Below are positions 18,022 through 27,397 of a stretch of 32,133 nucleotides of DNA, piece by piece. Position 1 is the first letter of the stretch. Every line of letters begins with the position of its first letter. The stretch lies in the NCBI GenBank assembly GCA_049999765.1, contig JBNGIQ010009616.1:1-32133 (forward strand). The letters are read 5' to 3'. Below the pieces are notes generated by a model. The model had not been told where the DNA came from. It ran no database searches and saw only the letters and a list, made by a program, of their open reading frames with translations. The position numbers and the translations under genes were made by a program. Source of the DNA: Phaeoceros laevis. Its lineage: Eukaryota > Anthocerotophyta > Anthocerotopsida > Notothyladales.

Positions 18022-21000
18022 ATGGAAACAGTATCTGCAGACCCGACGCCGTGGCGGGACAGCAGACGGAGCAGGCCGATTTCCCGGCATCCCGATTTTA
18101 AACACAAGGAGTCCAGGGTCCCCATTTGGCTCAACAATCGGCACAAGCCTGCTTCGGTAGTAGCCACGTTGGACGCTGGGACGCAGAAGACTCCTGATCC
18201 TGTATCCACCTCAGTTGAAGGGCAAGGTGCGGTCGCAGCACACCATGAGGACCATTTGGAGGTCGAGATCTGCAGGAAGCTGTGTGAGGATGGACGGATT
18301 TCTGACGCTGTGGATGCGTTAAAATTACTGGTGCAGCGAGGATGCCATGTACCAAACAATTCCTTCTATCGTGTGCTCAAGAGGTGCGTCACCCATAAGG
18401 ACCTGGTTTCGGGCAAGTGCATTCATGCCCTCATTGTCAAAGCCGGATGTGAGGGAGACCCTTTCTTGGCCACCCAAATCATCAGTCTGTACGCGTCACA
18501 TGGGAATTTGGAGGAAGCAATGCGAGTCTTCACCAAAGTCTCTAGACCAAACGCTTATAACTGGGCTACCATCATCTTCGCCTACGCCAGGCCCCGAGTG
18601 GCTGCCAGGGCGGCAGAGGCTATACGACTGTATCGACAAATGCTCGATTCCACTACGGTCAAGCCCGACGACCGTATCTATGTAGCTGTGCTGAAAGCTT
18701 GTGCCACCGCGGAAGACTTGGTTGCTGGCAAGGAGGTTCATGCTCATATTCTTGCGAGACGAGGGAAGCCAGATAAATTTGTTCAAGCTGGGCTGGTTAA
18801 CATGTACGCGAAATGCGGTAGGTTACAGGATGCTCGTCTATTGTTCGACAGACTTCCAAACAGGAATGTCGTGACATGGAACGCGATGATTGCTGGATAT
18901 GGCCAGCAGGGGATGGCTGAGAAAGCCCTTAGTCTTTACAGCAGTATGCTAGAGGAAGGCCTTATTCTTCCCAATTCTGTGACATATGCATGCCTGTTGC
19001 AGGCATGTGCTAGTATAGGTGTAGGAGCTCTTCATGAGGGAAAGCAGCTGCATGCAGAGATCAGAAAACGAAGACTTCAACAGGATGTGGTTGTTGGTGG
19101 TAACTTGGTTAACATGTATGCAAAGTGTTTTGACTTAGAGGATGCCCGTATCGTGTTTGACAAACTTCCGGAGAGGTCAGTGCTAACTTGGAACGCCATG
19201 CTTGCAGGGTATGCACAGCAGGGAATGGGTCAGGAAGCACTTGGTCTGTACAGAAGTATGCAACGGGAAGGCCTCATTCTTCCCAACTCTGTAACATATG
19301 TAAGCTTGCTGCAGGCCTGTGCCAGTGTGGGCGCAGGAGCTCTTTACGAGGGAAAGCACCTGCATGCTGAGGTCAAAGAACGTGGACTGCTACGGGACCT
19401 GGTCCTAGGCGGCAGCCTAGTTAACATGTATGCAAAATGTGGTAGTTTAGAGGATGCTCGAGAGTTGTTCGACACACTTCCACAGAGGAGTGTTGTAACA
19501 TGGAACGCAATGATAGCAGGGTATGCTCAGAGTGGCATGGGTGACAAAGCCCTTAGTCTTTACAGTTCTATGAAACATGAGGGCATCGTTCCTCCCAATC
19601 CAGTGACATATGTATCCCTGCTGCAGGCATGTGCCAATGTAGGCTTACGAGCCCTTCATGAGGGGAAGCAGCTTCATGCAGAGATCAAAGAGAGAGGACT
19701 GCAAGAGCATGTAGTTCTAGGTGGTAGCTTGATTAACATGTATGTAAAATGTGGTAGCTTGGATGCTGCTCGCGAATTGTTTGACAGGCTTCCAGAGAAG
19801 ACAGTGGTAGCATGGACTGCGATGCTTGCAGGTTATGCCCAGCAGGGGATGGGGCAGGAAGCCCTGAACCTTTACAGCAGTATGCAAGAGAATGGCCTCT
19901 CTGCCCCGGATAGTGTAACATTTGTGTGCCTCCTACAGGCATGTGCCAGCATAGGTGTAGCAGCTCTTCATCAGGGCATGCAGATGCATACAGAGATCAA
20001 AGCTCGAGGACTGCAAGAGGATGTGGTTCTAGGTGGCAGTTTGATTAACATGTATGCAAAATGTGGCAGCTTAGAGGATGCTCGCCAAATATTCGATCGA
20101 CTTCCAGAGAGGACTGTTGTGACATGGAACGCAATGCTTGCAGGTTATGCCCAGCAGGAGATGGGTCAGGAAGCCCTTAATCTCTACAGCAGCATGAAAC
20201 AGGAAGGTCTGACTCTGCCGGATTCTGTTACCTATGTATGCCTGCTGCAGGCGTGTGCAGCTGTAGCTGCTCTGCCGCTTGGCAAGCAGCTGCATGCCGA
20301 GATCAAAGAACGAGAAATGGAAGGTGAAGTGGTTGTGGGAGCAGCACTGGTAAATATGTATGCAAAGTGTGGGAGCATGCTTGATTCACAATGGGTATTT
20401 GATTCACTGCCTGCAAGAAGCCGCGAGGCCTGGGGTGCACTGATAGGTGGATATGCACGCCAAGGCGATAGTGAGGTAGTGGTTGACTTGCTCGACAGAA
20501 TGGTGCTGGAAGGCATTAAGCCTGATGGCATCAGCTTTCTTAGTGTGCTGACAGTTTGCAGTCATGCGGGACTAGTGGACAAGGGCCGGAAGTACTTTGA
20601 GGCGATGAGGACAGATTATGGAATCAGTGCAACTACAGACCACTTCACATGCATGATGGATCTTCTAGGCCGTGCAGGTCATTTGGGCGAGGCGCTAGAG
20701 ATGGCCAAAACCATGCCCTTCCCTCCCAATAGTGCAGTGTGGCTCACCCTTTTAGGTGCTTGCTGGAAGTGGAATAACGTTGAGATTGCTCAAGAGGTTT
20801 TTGATTTTGCAGTGAAGTTGGATGGAAGAGAGGCGGCGACTTATGTGCTGATGTCGAACATCTATGCAAGTGCTGAAATGTGGGAGGAGGCCAAGGAGAT
20901 GCAGGCAAGGAGAAAGCAATGTGGGGCATGGAAGGAGCCAGGCCAGAGCTGGTGGACTGACATGGGCGGAGTGGTGCACACGTTTGTAGCTGGAGACAAG

Positions 21001-21348
21001 AATCATCCAGAGAGTGAAGGTATCTATGCGAGGCTGGAAAAGTTACTGCCAAAACTGAAAAAGGAAGGATATGTACCCCACCTTGCTTCTTCCTTGCGGG
21101 ACATTTCTGATAATGAGAGGGAAGCTGAGTTGTGTGGGCATAGTGAGAAATTGGCTATAGCATATGCCCTCAATAGAACACCAGAGGGGACAACCATACG
21201 TATTGTGAAAAATCTACGCGTATGCGCGGATTGTCACACGGCAACAGCTTACATATCCCAAGTAGAAAACAGAATTATAATCTGCCGGGATGCCAGTCGT
21301 TTCCATGTATACAAGGAGGGGAAATGTTCCTGCGGGGACTACTGGTAG
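18022..21348 (+). CDS. Gene D: PLS-DYW PPR RNA-editing factor with a complete DYW domain
   Basis: The product is 1108 residues with seven triplets. PPR motifs begin near residue 82, and P2-L2-S2-E1-E2 follow with a PG box (PGQSWWTD) near 973. The DYW domain is complete: HSEK (His1040, Glu1042), CADCH (Cys1068, Cys1071), the FHVYKEGKCSC site and a terminal CSCGDYW. By family knowledge it should act as a site-specific C-to-U editing enzyme in an organelle. The start is unusual. The family's aligned ATG is at 18002 (MPTPEVLWKQY), but one base is missing about 25 nt later (cagtatct-gcagac), so that frame closes at 18160. The long frame instead opens at the ATG at 18022 (METVSADPTPWRD), which has T at -3. 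One S motif is divergent (AKCFDLEDARIVF). Unlike B, C, E and F, the intron-like unit after the stop is absent. Confidence 0.9.
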   Translation: METVSADPTPWRDSRRSRPISRHPDFKHKESRVPIWLNNRHKPASVVATLDAGTQKTPDPVSTSVEGQGAVAAHHEDHLEVEICRKLCEDGRISDAVDALKLLVQRGCHVPNNSFYRVLKRCVTHKDLVSGKCIHALIVKAGCEGDPFLATQIISLYASHGNLEEAMRVFTKVSRPNAYNWATIIFAYARPRVAARAAEAIRLYRQMLDSTTVKPDDRIYVAVLKACATAEDLVAGKEVHAHILARRGKPDKFVQAGLVNMYAKCGRLQDARLLFDRLPNRNVVTWNAMIAGYGQQGMAEKALSLYSSMLEEGLILPNSVTYACLLQACASIGVGALHEGKQLHAEIRKRRLQQDVVVGGNLVNMYAKCFDLEDARIVFDKLPERSVLTWNAMLAGYAQQGMGQEALGLYRSMQREGLILPNSVTYVSLLQACASVGAGALYEGKHLHAEVKERGLLRDLVLGGSLVNMYAKCGSLEDARELFDTLPQRSVVTWNAMIAGYAQSGMGDKALSLYSSMKHEGIVPPNPVTYVSLLQACANVGLRALHEGKQLHAEIKERGLQEHVVLGGSLINMYVKCGSLDAARELFDRLPEKTVVAWTAMLAGYAQQGMGQEALNLYSSMQENGLSAPDSVTFVCLLQACASIGVAALHQGMQMHTEIKARGLQEDVVLGGSLINMYAKCGSLEDARQIFDRLPERTVVTWNAMLAGYAQQEMGQEALNLYSSMKQEGLTLPDSVTYVCLLQACAAVAALPLGKQLHAEIKEREMEGEVVVGAALVNMYAKCGSMLDSQWVFDSLPARSREAWGALIGGYARQGDSEVVVDLLDRMVLEGIKPDGISFLSVLTVCSHAGLVDKGRKYFEAMRTDYGISATTDHFTCMMDLLGRAGHLGEALEMAKTMPFPPNSAVWLTLLGACWKWNNVEIAQEVFDFAVKLDGREAATYVLMSNIYASAEMWEEAKEMQARRKQCGAWKEPGQSWWTDMGGVVHTFVAGDKNHPESEGIYARLEKLLPKLKKEGYVPHLASSLRDISDNEREAELCGHSEKLAIAYALNRTPEGTTIRIVKNLRVCADCHTATAYISQVENRIIICRDASRFHVYKEGKCSCGDYW

Positions 21349-22746
21349 GTTACGCCTAGCAGAAATGTTGGGTGATGTGGTCATGAAGGTGCTACCTGAC
21401 TTCCAAGAATGACCAGAATGGGTAAGTTCTGACTTGCGCCGGACTGTGTCTCTTCATTTCGGCTCATTGGCAAATACCCGCATATAAACTTCCTTGCTTG
21501 CGCAATGTCTTGCATACTGACCCAACTCTCTGTAGTGCATCGCAGACTCGCAGTAAAAGATGCCGGGTCACACTACTGAGATTCACTGGAATTTGGTGCG
21601 GTCTGGCTTGCAACCAGATCGTGAACGACTTTCTAGTCCATCCAAGGACTAGTTTAAAGCTAGGCCAACTGCCGGAGGCTCACGTTTGCAAACTTTGCAT
21701 GCCCCTCCAGACTCGCAAGTCTCTCCATCCAGGGACCACCCGAAATGGAGCCCATCCAAGAGCCCGTAGAGGAGCTGTACACGGGCCTTTCCAGAGCCCA
21801 AACTTCACACACCTTTGTGGCGCAAGTGCAGCTGTACATGGCGACAGTGGCATCGTACTCCGAGCCTGATCTCGCTTCCCACTCGCTTCCCACCCGCTCT
21901 CCTGCACTTGGAAATTTCACCCTTTCTGAGTTCGGCTCAACGAGTGGAACTAAAATGTAAATGTCCACCCTGTAAGCCTTGTAATCAATGTAATTCAAGT
22001 CGAACTTTGATCAGCTCGACCTATCGTGACGCTATGTCATGGATAGAAAGTGCGAACAGAATGTCCGGTACGATAGACAGCTTTCTCCGGCCATCGTCAT
22101 TCCAACAAGATGAAAGTGCCCGAAAATGCACTCTGGACAAGTCTGTGTGATAGCTTTTCCGTCACCGATTGCAGGCTGAACGTCTAATCCCGGAATTTCG
22201 AGGTCTCGGGTGGTTCACAACAGAGACACAGTAATCCAGGAGTTGGTGCGCCCAGGTTGGGCAATCTGAAGGCGTCGGGTGAAGGCAAAGCCATGGCCGA
22301 GCCAATGGCACGTAGTAAACAGCTTCCGGTAAGCGGTAATCATTGCAAAGCGGAGAAGGAGGCAGGTCAGGGCAACCATGTTGATCCCGGTAGGCCAGCC
22401 AAAAGGAATCCGGTGCTGCAAGGCCGGCAGCTGCTTTTGGGAAAAAATACACCCGATTTTGTACTCAGAATGGGGAATTGCAAAGGTGTACGAAGCAGGA
22501 ATTGCTGTCAGCAATGCCCACATGCCTGCCAGATCAATTCGGCCTCACTGTCGTTGGTAGTGGCACCAACTTGAAGAAGCTAGCTGGTGAAACATCATGC
22601 TCGGCTGATGGGCGCGGGACCGGATTTCGAGCTGACCCGCGCGGCTTCTAGTAGATGTTTGCCATCAATCCCGCGCTGAGGCAGCACAATCAGGGCCTAA
22701 TACTGAGACTGGTGAATGTGGAGTCCTGAGACAGCTTGCAAGAAAG
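21349..22746. other. D-E intergenic region
   Basis: The shared 3' block is mostly missing here. Only a scrap, tctggcttgcaacca near 21602-21625, matches the region behind B and F, and the similarity then breaks off. Positions 21650-22200 hold overlapping frames of 71 and 111 codons that I do not recognise, and I do not call them genes. From about 22350 the leader homologous to those before B and C resumes (ccggtgctgcaaggccggca near 22411; ccaacttgaagaagctagct at 22566). In this copy the leader carries in-frame stops. Confidence 0.45.
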
Positions 22747-25701
22747 GTGTGGTTCTTAAAAGCCCTGCACCCTGCATCCTATGCACAGGAGGGAATGCCC
22801 CCAGAAGAGTTGCAGGAGGTTTTATGCAAACGGCTGTTTGCAGATCCGACACACTGGTGGGGCAACAGCCAGAGGAAGCGGGCTTCTCGTCATCCTGATT
22901 TTGATCACAAGGAGTCCAAGGTCGCACTTTGGCTGAAACATGGCCACAAGCCTGCTTGGGTGGACTCTAAGGTAGCCACGTTGGAGGCTGTGATGAAGAA
23001 GGCTCCCGAGCCTGTATCCACCTCAGTTGAAGGGCAAGAAGCTTATGCAGCACGTAAGGGCGATTTGGAGGTCGGAATCTGCAGGAGACTATGTGAGGAT
23101 GGACGGATTTCTGATGCCGTGGATGCATTGAACCTACTGGTGCAGCGAGGGTCCCATGTACCCAACAATCTATTCTATCGTGTCCTCAAGAGGTGCATCA
23201 CGCAAAAAGACCTGGTTTCGGGTAGAATTATCCATGCTCTCACCGTTAAAAGCGGGTATGAAGGAAGCGCATTTTTGGCCACCCAACTCATTGGTCTGTA
23301 CGCTTCGCATGGGAGGCTGGAGGAAGCAATGCAAGTCTTCACCAAAGTCTCTATACCGAACGCCTATAACTGGGCTACCATCATCTTCGCCTATGCTCGT
23401 CATGGAGGAGGTGCCGGGGCTGCAGAGGCTATTCGACTTTATCGACGAATGCGCAAGTCAACTATGGTTAAGGCCGATGACCGTATCTATTCAGCAGTTC
23501 TGAAAGCTTGTTCCACTGCTCGAGATTTAATTGCCGGCAAGGAGGTCCATGCTCATATTCTTGCCAATCTAGGGAAGCCTGATAGATTTGTTATAGCTGG
23601 GCTCATCGATATGTATGCCAAATGCGGTAGGTTAGAGGATGCTCGTAGCGTATTTGACAGACTTCCAGATAAAAATGTTGAAACATGGAACACGATGATT
23701 GCAGGGTATGCCCAGCAAGGGATCGGTGAGGCAGCGCTTAGCCTGTACATCACTATGCAACAGCAAGGCCTCATTCGTCCCGATTCTGTGACATATGTAA
23801 GCCTGCTGCAAGCATGTGCAAGTTTAGGTGTAGGAGGTCTTCATGAGGGAAAGCAACTATATGCACAAATTAAAGACCGAGGATTGCAAGAGGATGTGGT
23901 CATAGGCGGGAGCTTGGTTAACATGTATGCAAAATGCGGTAGCTTAAGGGATGCTCGCATGTTGTTCGACAGACTTCCAGAGAAAAATGTTGTTACTTGG
24001 AATGCGATGATTGCAGGGTATGCCCACAAGGGGATGGGTGAGGAAGCCCTTAGTCTTTACATCTGCATGAGACAGGAAAGCCGCATTTCTCCTAATTCTG
24101 TTACATATGTATGCCTACTGCAGGCATGTGCAATTGTAGGGTTAGGAGCTCTTCATGTGGGAAAGCAGGTGCATGCACATGTCAGAGACCGAGGTCTCCA
24201 ATACGATGTGGTTCTGGGTGGCTGCTTGGTTAACATGTATGCAAAATGTGGTAGCTTAGAGGCTGCTCGCGGATTGTTCGATAGACTTCCAGAGAGGACT
24301 GTCGTAGCATGGACTGCAATGCTTGCAGGTTATGTCCAGCAGGGGATGGGTGAGGAAGCTCTTCGTCTATACAGCAGTATGGAACAGGAGGGCCTCTCTC
24401 CTCCAGATTGTGTAACATTTGTTTGCCTCCTACAGGCATGTGCCAGTGTAGGTGTAGGAGCCCTTCATCAAGGAAAGCAGATGCATGCACAGATTAGACA
24501 AAGAGGACTGCAAGAGGATGTGATTCTAGGCGGTAGCTTGGTAAACATGTATGCAAAATGCGGTAGCTTAGAGGATGCTCGGGGAGTGTTCGACAGACTT
24601 CCAGAGAGGAATGTTGTAACATGGAACGCGATGCTTGCAGGTTATGTCCAGCAGGAGATGGGTCAGGAAGCCCTATGTCTCTACACCAGTATGCAACAGG
24701 ATGGCCTTACTCCCGATTCTTTTACATATGTGTGCCTGCTGCAGGCATGTTCAGTTGTAGCTGCTCTGCCCCTGGGAAAGCAGTTGCATGCAGAGATGGA
24801 GGAACGAGGGATGCGAGGTGACGTCATTGTGGAAGCTGCACTGGTCAATATGTATGCCAAGTGTGGGAGCATGTCTTATTCACAGCGGCTGTTTGATTCA
24901 CTGTCTGAAAGAAGCGTTGAGGCTTGGGGTGCACTAATAGATGGATATGCCCGCCAAGGAAACAGTGAGGTTGTGTTTAACTTGCTAGACAGAATGGTCA
25001 TGGAAGGCATACAGCCTGATGGCATCACCTTTCTTAGTGTGCTGACTGTGTGCAGTCATGCGGGTCTGGTGGACAAAGGCCGCAAGCTCTTCGAGGCGAT
25101 GAAGACAGACTATGGCATATCAGCAACCGTAGACCACTTCACATGCATGGTGGATCTTCTGGGCCGTGCAGGTCATTTGGTGGAGGCGCTAGAGATGGTC
25201 AAGTCCATGCCTTTCCCAGCTAATAGTGCACTGTGGCACACACTGTTAGGTGCATGCTGGAAGTGGACTAATGTTGAGATTGGGCTAGAGGCGTTCGAGT
25301 TTGCAGTGGAGTTGGATAGAAAAGAAGCTGCATCTTATGTCTTGATGTCCAACATTTATGCAAGGGCTGAAATGTGGGACGAGGCAAAGGAGATGCAGGC
25401 AAGAAGAAAGAAATGGGGGGCATGGAAGAAGCCAGGGCAGAGCTGGTGGACTGACATGGGTGGAGTTGTGCACACATTTGTAGTTGGGGACAAGCAGCAT
25501 CCTGAGAGTGAAGGTATCTATGCAAGGCTGGAAATGCTTGTCCCCAAGCTGAAGAAGGAAGGGTACATGCCCGACCTGCATTCATCGTTGCGGGATGTAT
25601 TGGACGATGACAAGGAGGCTGAGTTGAGTGGGCACAGCGAGAAATTAGCTGTTGCATATGCCTTGGATAAGACACCTTGGGATCAACCATACGCATTGTG
25701 A
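22747..25701 (+). CDS. Gene E: shortest PLS-class PPR copy, frameshifted in the DYW domain
   Basis: The frame is 984 residues from 22747; the family's aligned ATG is Met17 (22795, MPPEELQEVLCKRLFADPTH), which I prefer as the start. The block HPDFDHKESKVALWL is near 49-63. PPR motifs begin near residue 110 and form only six triplets, the fewest in the cluster, followed by P2-L2-S2-E1-E2 (PGQSWWTDMGG). The DYW domain is entered and keeps the active-site HSEK, but the frame is lost at KTPWDQPYAL by a small deletion relative to B. The remainder lies downstream in other frames and has also lost the first cysteine of the CxxC site. The protein would therefore carry half a deaminase domain. Whether it is a functional binding protein or a young pseudogene cannot be decided here. 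It converges with gene F. Confidence 0.85.
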   Translation: MWFLKALHPASYAQEGMPPEELQEVLCKRLFADPTHWWGNSQRKRASRHPDFDHKESKVALWLKHGHKPAWVDSKVATLEAVMKKAPEPVSTSVEGQEAYAARKGDLEVGICRRLCEDGRISDAVDALNLLVQRGSHVPNNLFYRVLKRCITQKDLVSGRIIHALTVKSGYEGSAFLATQLIGLYASHGRLEEAMQVFTKVSIPNAYNWATIIFAYARHGGGAGAAEAIRLYRRMRKSTMVKADDRIYSAVLKACSTARDLIAGKEVHAHILANLGKPDRFVIAGLIDMYAKCGRLEDARSVFDRLPDKNVETWNTMIAGYAQQGIGEAALSLYITMQQQGLIRPDSVTYVSLLQACASLGVGGLHEGKQLYAQIKDRGLQEDVVIGGSLVNMYAKCGSLRDARMLFDRLPEKNVVTWNAMIAGYAHKGMGEEALSLYICMRQESRISPNSVTYVCLLQACAIVGLGALHVGKQVHAHVRDRGLQYDVVLGGCLVNMYAKCGSLEAARGLFDRLPERTVVAWTAMLAGYVQQGMGEEALRLYSSMEQEGLSPPDCVTFVCLLQACASVGVGALHQGKQMHAQIRQRGLQEDVILGGSLVNMYAKCGSLEDARGVFDRLPERNVVTWNAMLAGYVQQEMGQEALCLYTSMQQDGLTPDSFTYVCLLQACSVVAALPLGKQLHAEMEERGMRGDVIVEAALVNMYAKCGSMSYSQRLFDSLSERSVEAWGALIDGYARQGNSEVVFNLLDRMVMEGIQPDGITFLSVLTVCSHAGLVDKGRKLFEAMKTDYGISATVDHFTCMVDLLGRAGHLVEALEMVKSMPFPANSALWHTLLGACWKWTNVEIGLEAFEFAVELDRKEAASYVLMSNIYARAEMWDEAKEMQARRKKWGAWKKPGQSWWTDMGGVVHTFVVGDKQHPESEGIYARLEMLVPKLKKEGYMPDLHSSLRDVLDDDKEAELSGHSEKLAVAYALDKTPWDQPYAL

Positions 25702-25831
25702 AAACTTCGCGAGGATTGTCACACAGCAATAGCTTATATCAAAAGTAGAAAAGCAAACGGGCATCTGCCGGGACGCAAGTCACTTCCATGTCTACCAAGA
25801 GGGGAAATGTTCATGTGGGGACTGTTGGTAG
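25702..25831 (+). pseudogene. Out-of-frame end of gene E's DYW domain
   Basis: Past the premature stop the rest of the domain is readable with frame changes: DCHTAIAYI, then ICRD, HFHVYQEGKCSCGDCW and a stop at 25829-25831. About 12 bases that would encode the RVCx part of RVCVDCH are missing, and another few bases are missing before KVE. The last residues read DCW instead of DYW. Several separate lesions argue against a single sequencing error. Confidence 0.8.
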
Positions 25832-26007
25832 GAAAGGGCTATCAGGGATTCCCTAGTGCTCTGGTAAGCACTGCTGTTGCACTGGACTTCTCAAGATTGA
25901 GGAGAGAACAATATGAGTACAGGTGTTTTCAGTGCAATCTGGTCAACAAGATCAGCAACAACGATTTGTGGCCACTACTGATTGGCATTGCTCCACGATC
26001 ATCTGAG

Positions 26008-26098
26008 GTATGTTTGATGTTTTGAAATGTTAGCGTGAATCCCCGTTTGATGTACTATCTGCTTTGGGAATAATTCTGTTACCCCTTTTTCTGAGCAG
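26008..26098 (+). other. Putative 3'-UTR intron behind gene E
   Basis: The donor is TGAG|GTATGTTTGATG and the acceptor TTTTTCTGAGCAG|GT, giving 91 nt against 90 nt behind gene B. The segment tatctgctttggga near the 3' part matches the equivalent part of B and F. Downstream, agcactggaagtacagacag at 26217-26236 is also shared with B. Confidence 0.55.
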
Positions 26099-27007
26099 GT
26101 CCCAGATTTGGTGAATGGGACTAGGCCCCTGAACTATAAAGCTGTCTCTGTTTTTGAACAGTTGACAGAGCTGGTGAATGTAATCATGGTCCTGAACTGT
26201 ACAGCTGAGATGCTTAGCACTGGAAGTACAGACAGGGAGTCACATGCTCTTGATCTGGATTGGCTTTAGGGCCCAAAACCAGGCTTGGAGGTATGCTTAG
26301 AATGTACGATTTGCTCATGCTCATGCTTGCTCTTACGTTGTACACAAGTCAACCCAGGGAGTCACCTGCAATTCTATGTTTTGTATGTCCTGCAGGAGAA
26401 ACCGATGAGGGGAATGAGAAAAAGTTCATCTTGGTGTCAGGTTCTGAAATACCTCAACAAACTGCAAATTTTCCTATGGGCTTCGCCACGTGCGCATGCA
26501 CCAGCCAGCCGGTAGCCCGGTCAAGGTCCTGATGCCGAGATTAGCTTTGTCTCAACCCAAAGGGACTGTGAAGTTGTAACCCTGCAGTAATGAAGAAATG
26601 ACATGGAAATGTTACCTCTACTAGAAGCAATTGACCTGCGTATGACTGACACCTAGAAGCAAATCGTACCTTATAAACATATTTCCTGGCCTGGTTTTCG
26701 TCCCCTAAAGCAAGCCAACATCAGCACCATGCCACTTGCCCTCCCGTGCTTGGCTTCTACAGTTGGTTGCTCGGTATATGAGAGATGCACGATTCCTTTC
26801 CCCAGCTCTGGCAACTGCTGAAGAAACCCACCACAAGCGATGAACCTGTGTGTACAACAGACGTAAACATTTGGAAGGATGAGCAAATCGTAAGTTACAC
26901 ACCTCTCCAAGCATTCTGGGCACTCTAGCCATGGCAGTGCTTGGCTTCTTAAACTCATTGCTTTGAATACATTAATGATGCAAGCTTCCTTCCGCCAGCT
27001 ATGGCAC
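26099..27007. other. E-F convergent intergenic region
   Basis: This stretch contains the two 3' ends facing each other. On the plus strand the E-side block runs to about 26316 (cccaaaaccaggcttgg, gtacgatttgct). From about 26655 the F-side block is read on the minus strand. A segment of that block is present twice on the minus strand, at 26881-26948 and 26655-26757, both running from gaagccaagcac to a tacgatttgc end. No additional gene is recognisable, and a frame of 90 codons at 26260-26532 has no family signature. Confidence 0.5.
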
Positions 27008-27173
27008 CTGCTCAAACGACAGAGACAATTCGACCTACTTTTAAAGCAGATAGAACCTAAACCTGAAATGAGACAGCTGCGGAGGCAAGACAGGCAACGA
27101 AACTACTTCCAAAGCAGATACAACCTGAACCTGAACTGTGCGCACGAGCAAACGTCCCCAACATCAAACATAC
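27008..27173 (-). other. Putative 3'-UTR intron behind gene F, with an internal tandem duplication
   Basis: On the minus strand the donor GTATGTTTGATG starts at 27173. A first acceptor, TTGCCTCCGCAG, ends at 27077 (97 nt). A second, GTTTGAGCAG|GT, ends at 27008 (166 nt) and is followed by ggcggaaggaagc, as after the acceptors of B and C. The extra length comes from an approximately 69-bp tandem duplication: on the plus strand, aaagcagata.aacct.aacctgaa occurs near 27043-27067 and again near 27112-27136. Confidence 0.5.
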
Positions 27174-27397
27174 TGTAGCTGATCCTGAAGTAATGCAACC
27201 AGCAGCGGTTAGTCCTTGGATCGGTCCAAATCGTTGCTGATAATCTGGTTGCAAGCCAGAACCGAGAAAAGCACTTGCTATCAATGCGACTCATATACTT
27301 GTCTCTCCACTGCTGAGAATTATAGTGAACAACTTGGTGGCAACAGAGAGCAGATGTTCACCTGAGCACAAGCCCAAATTGGACATTCTTCCAAGCA

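Noticed and set aside
21745-22150. Overlapping frames of 71 and 111 codons between D and E as a possible retroelement fragment
   Set aside because: No reverse transcriptase, integrase or gag-like motif, terminal repeat or target duplication was visible.
25675-25831. Programmed frameshifting to rescue gene E's DYW domain
   Set aside because: More than one indel is present and a zinc-site cysteine codon is deleted, so one shift would not restore the domain.
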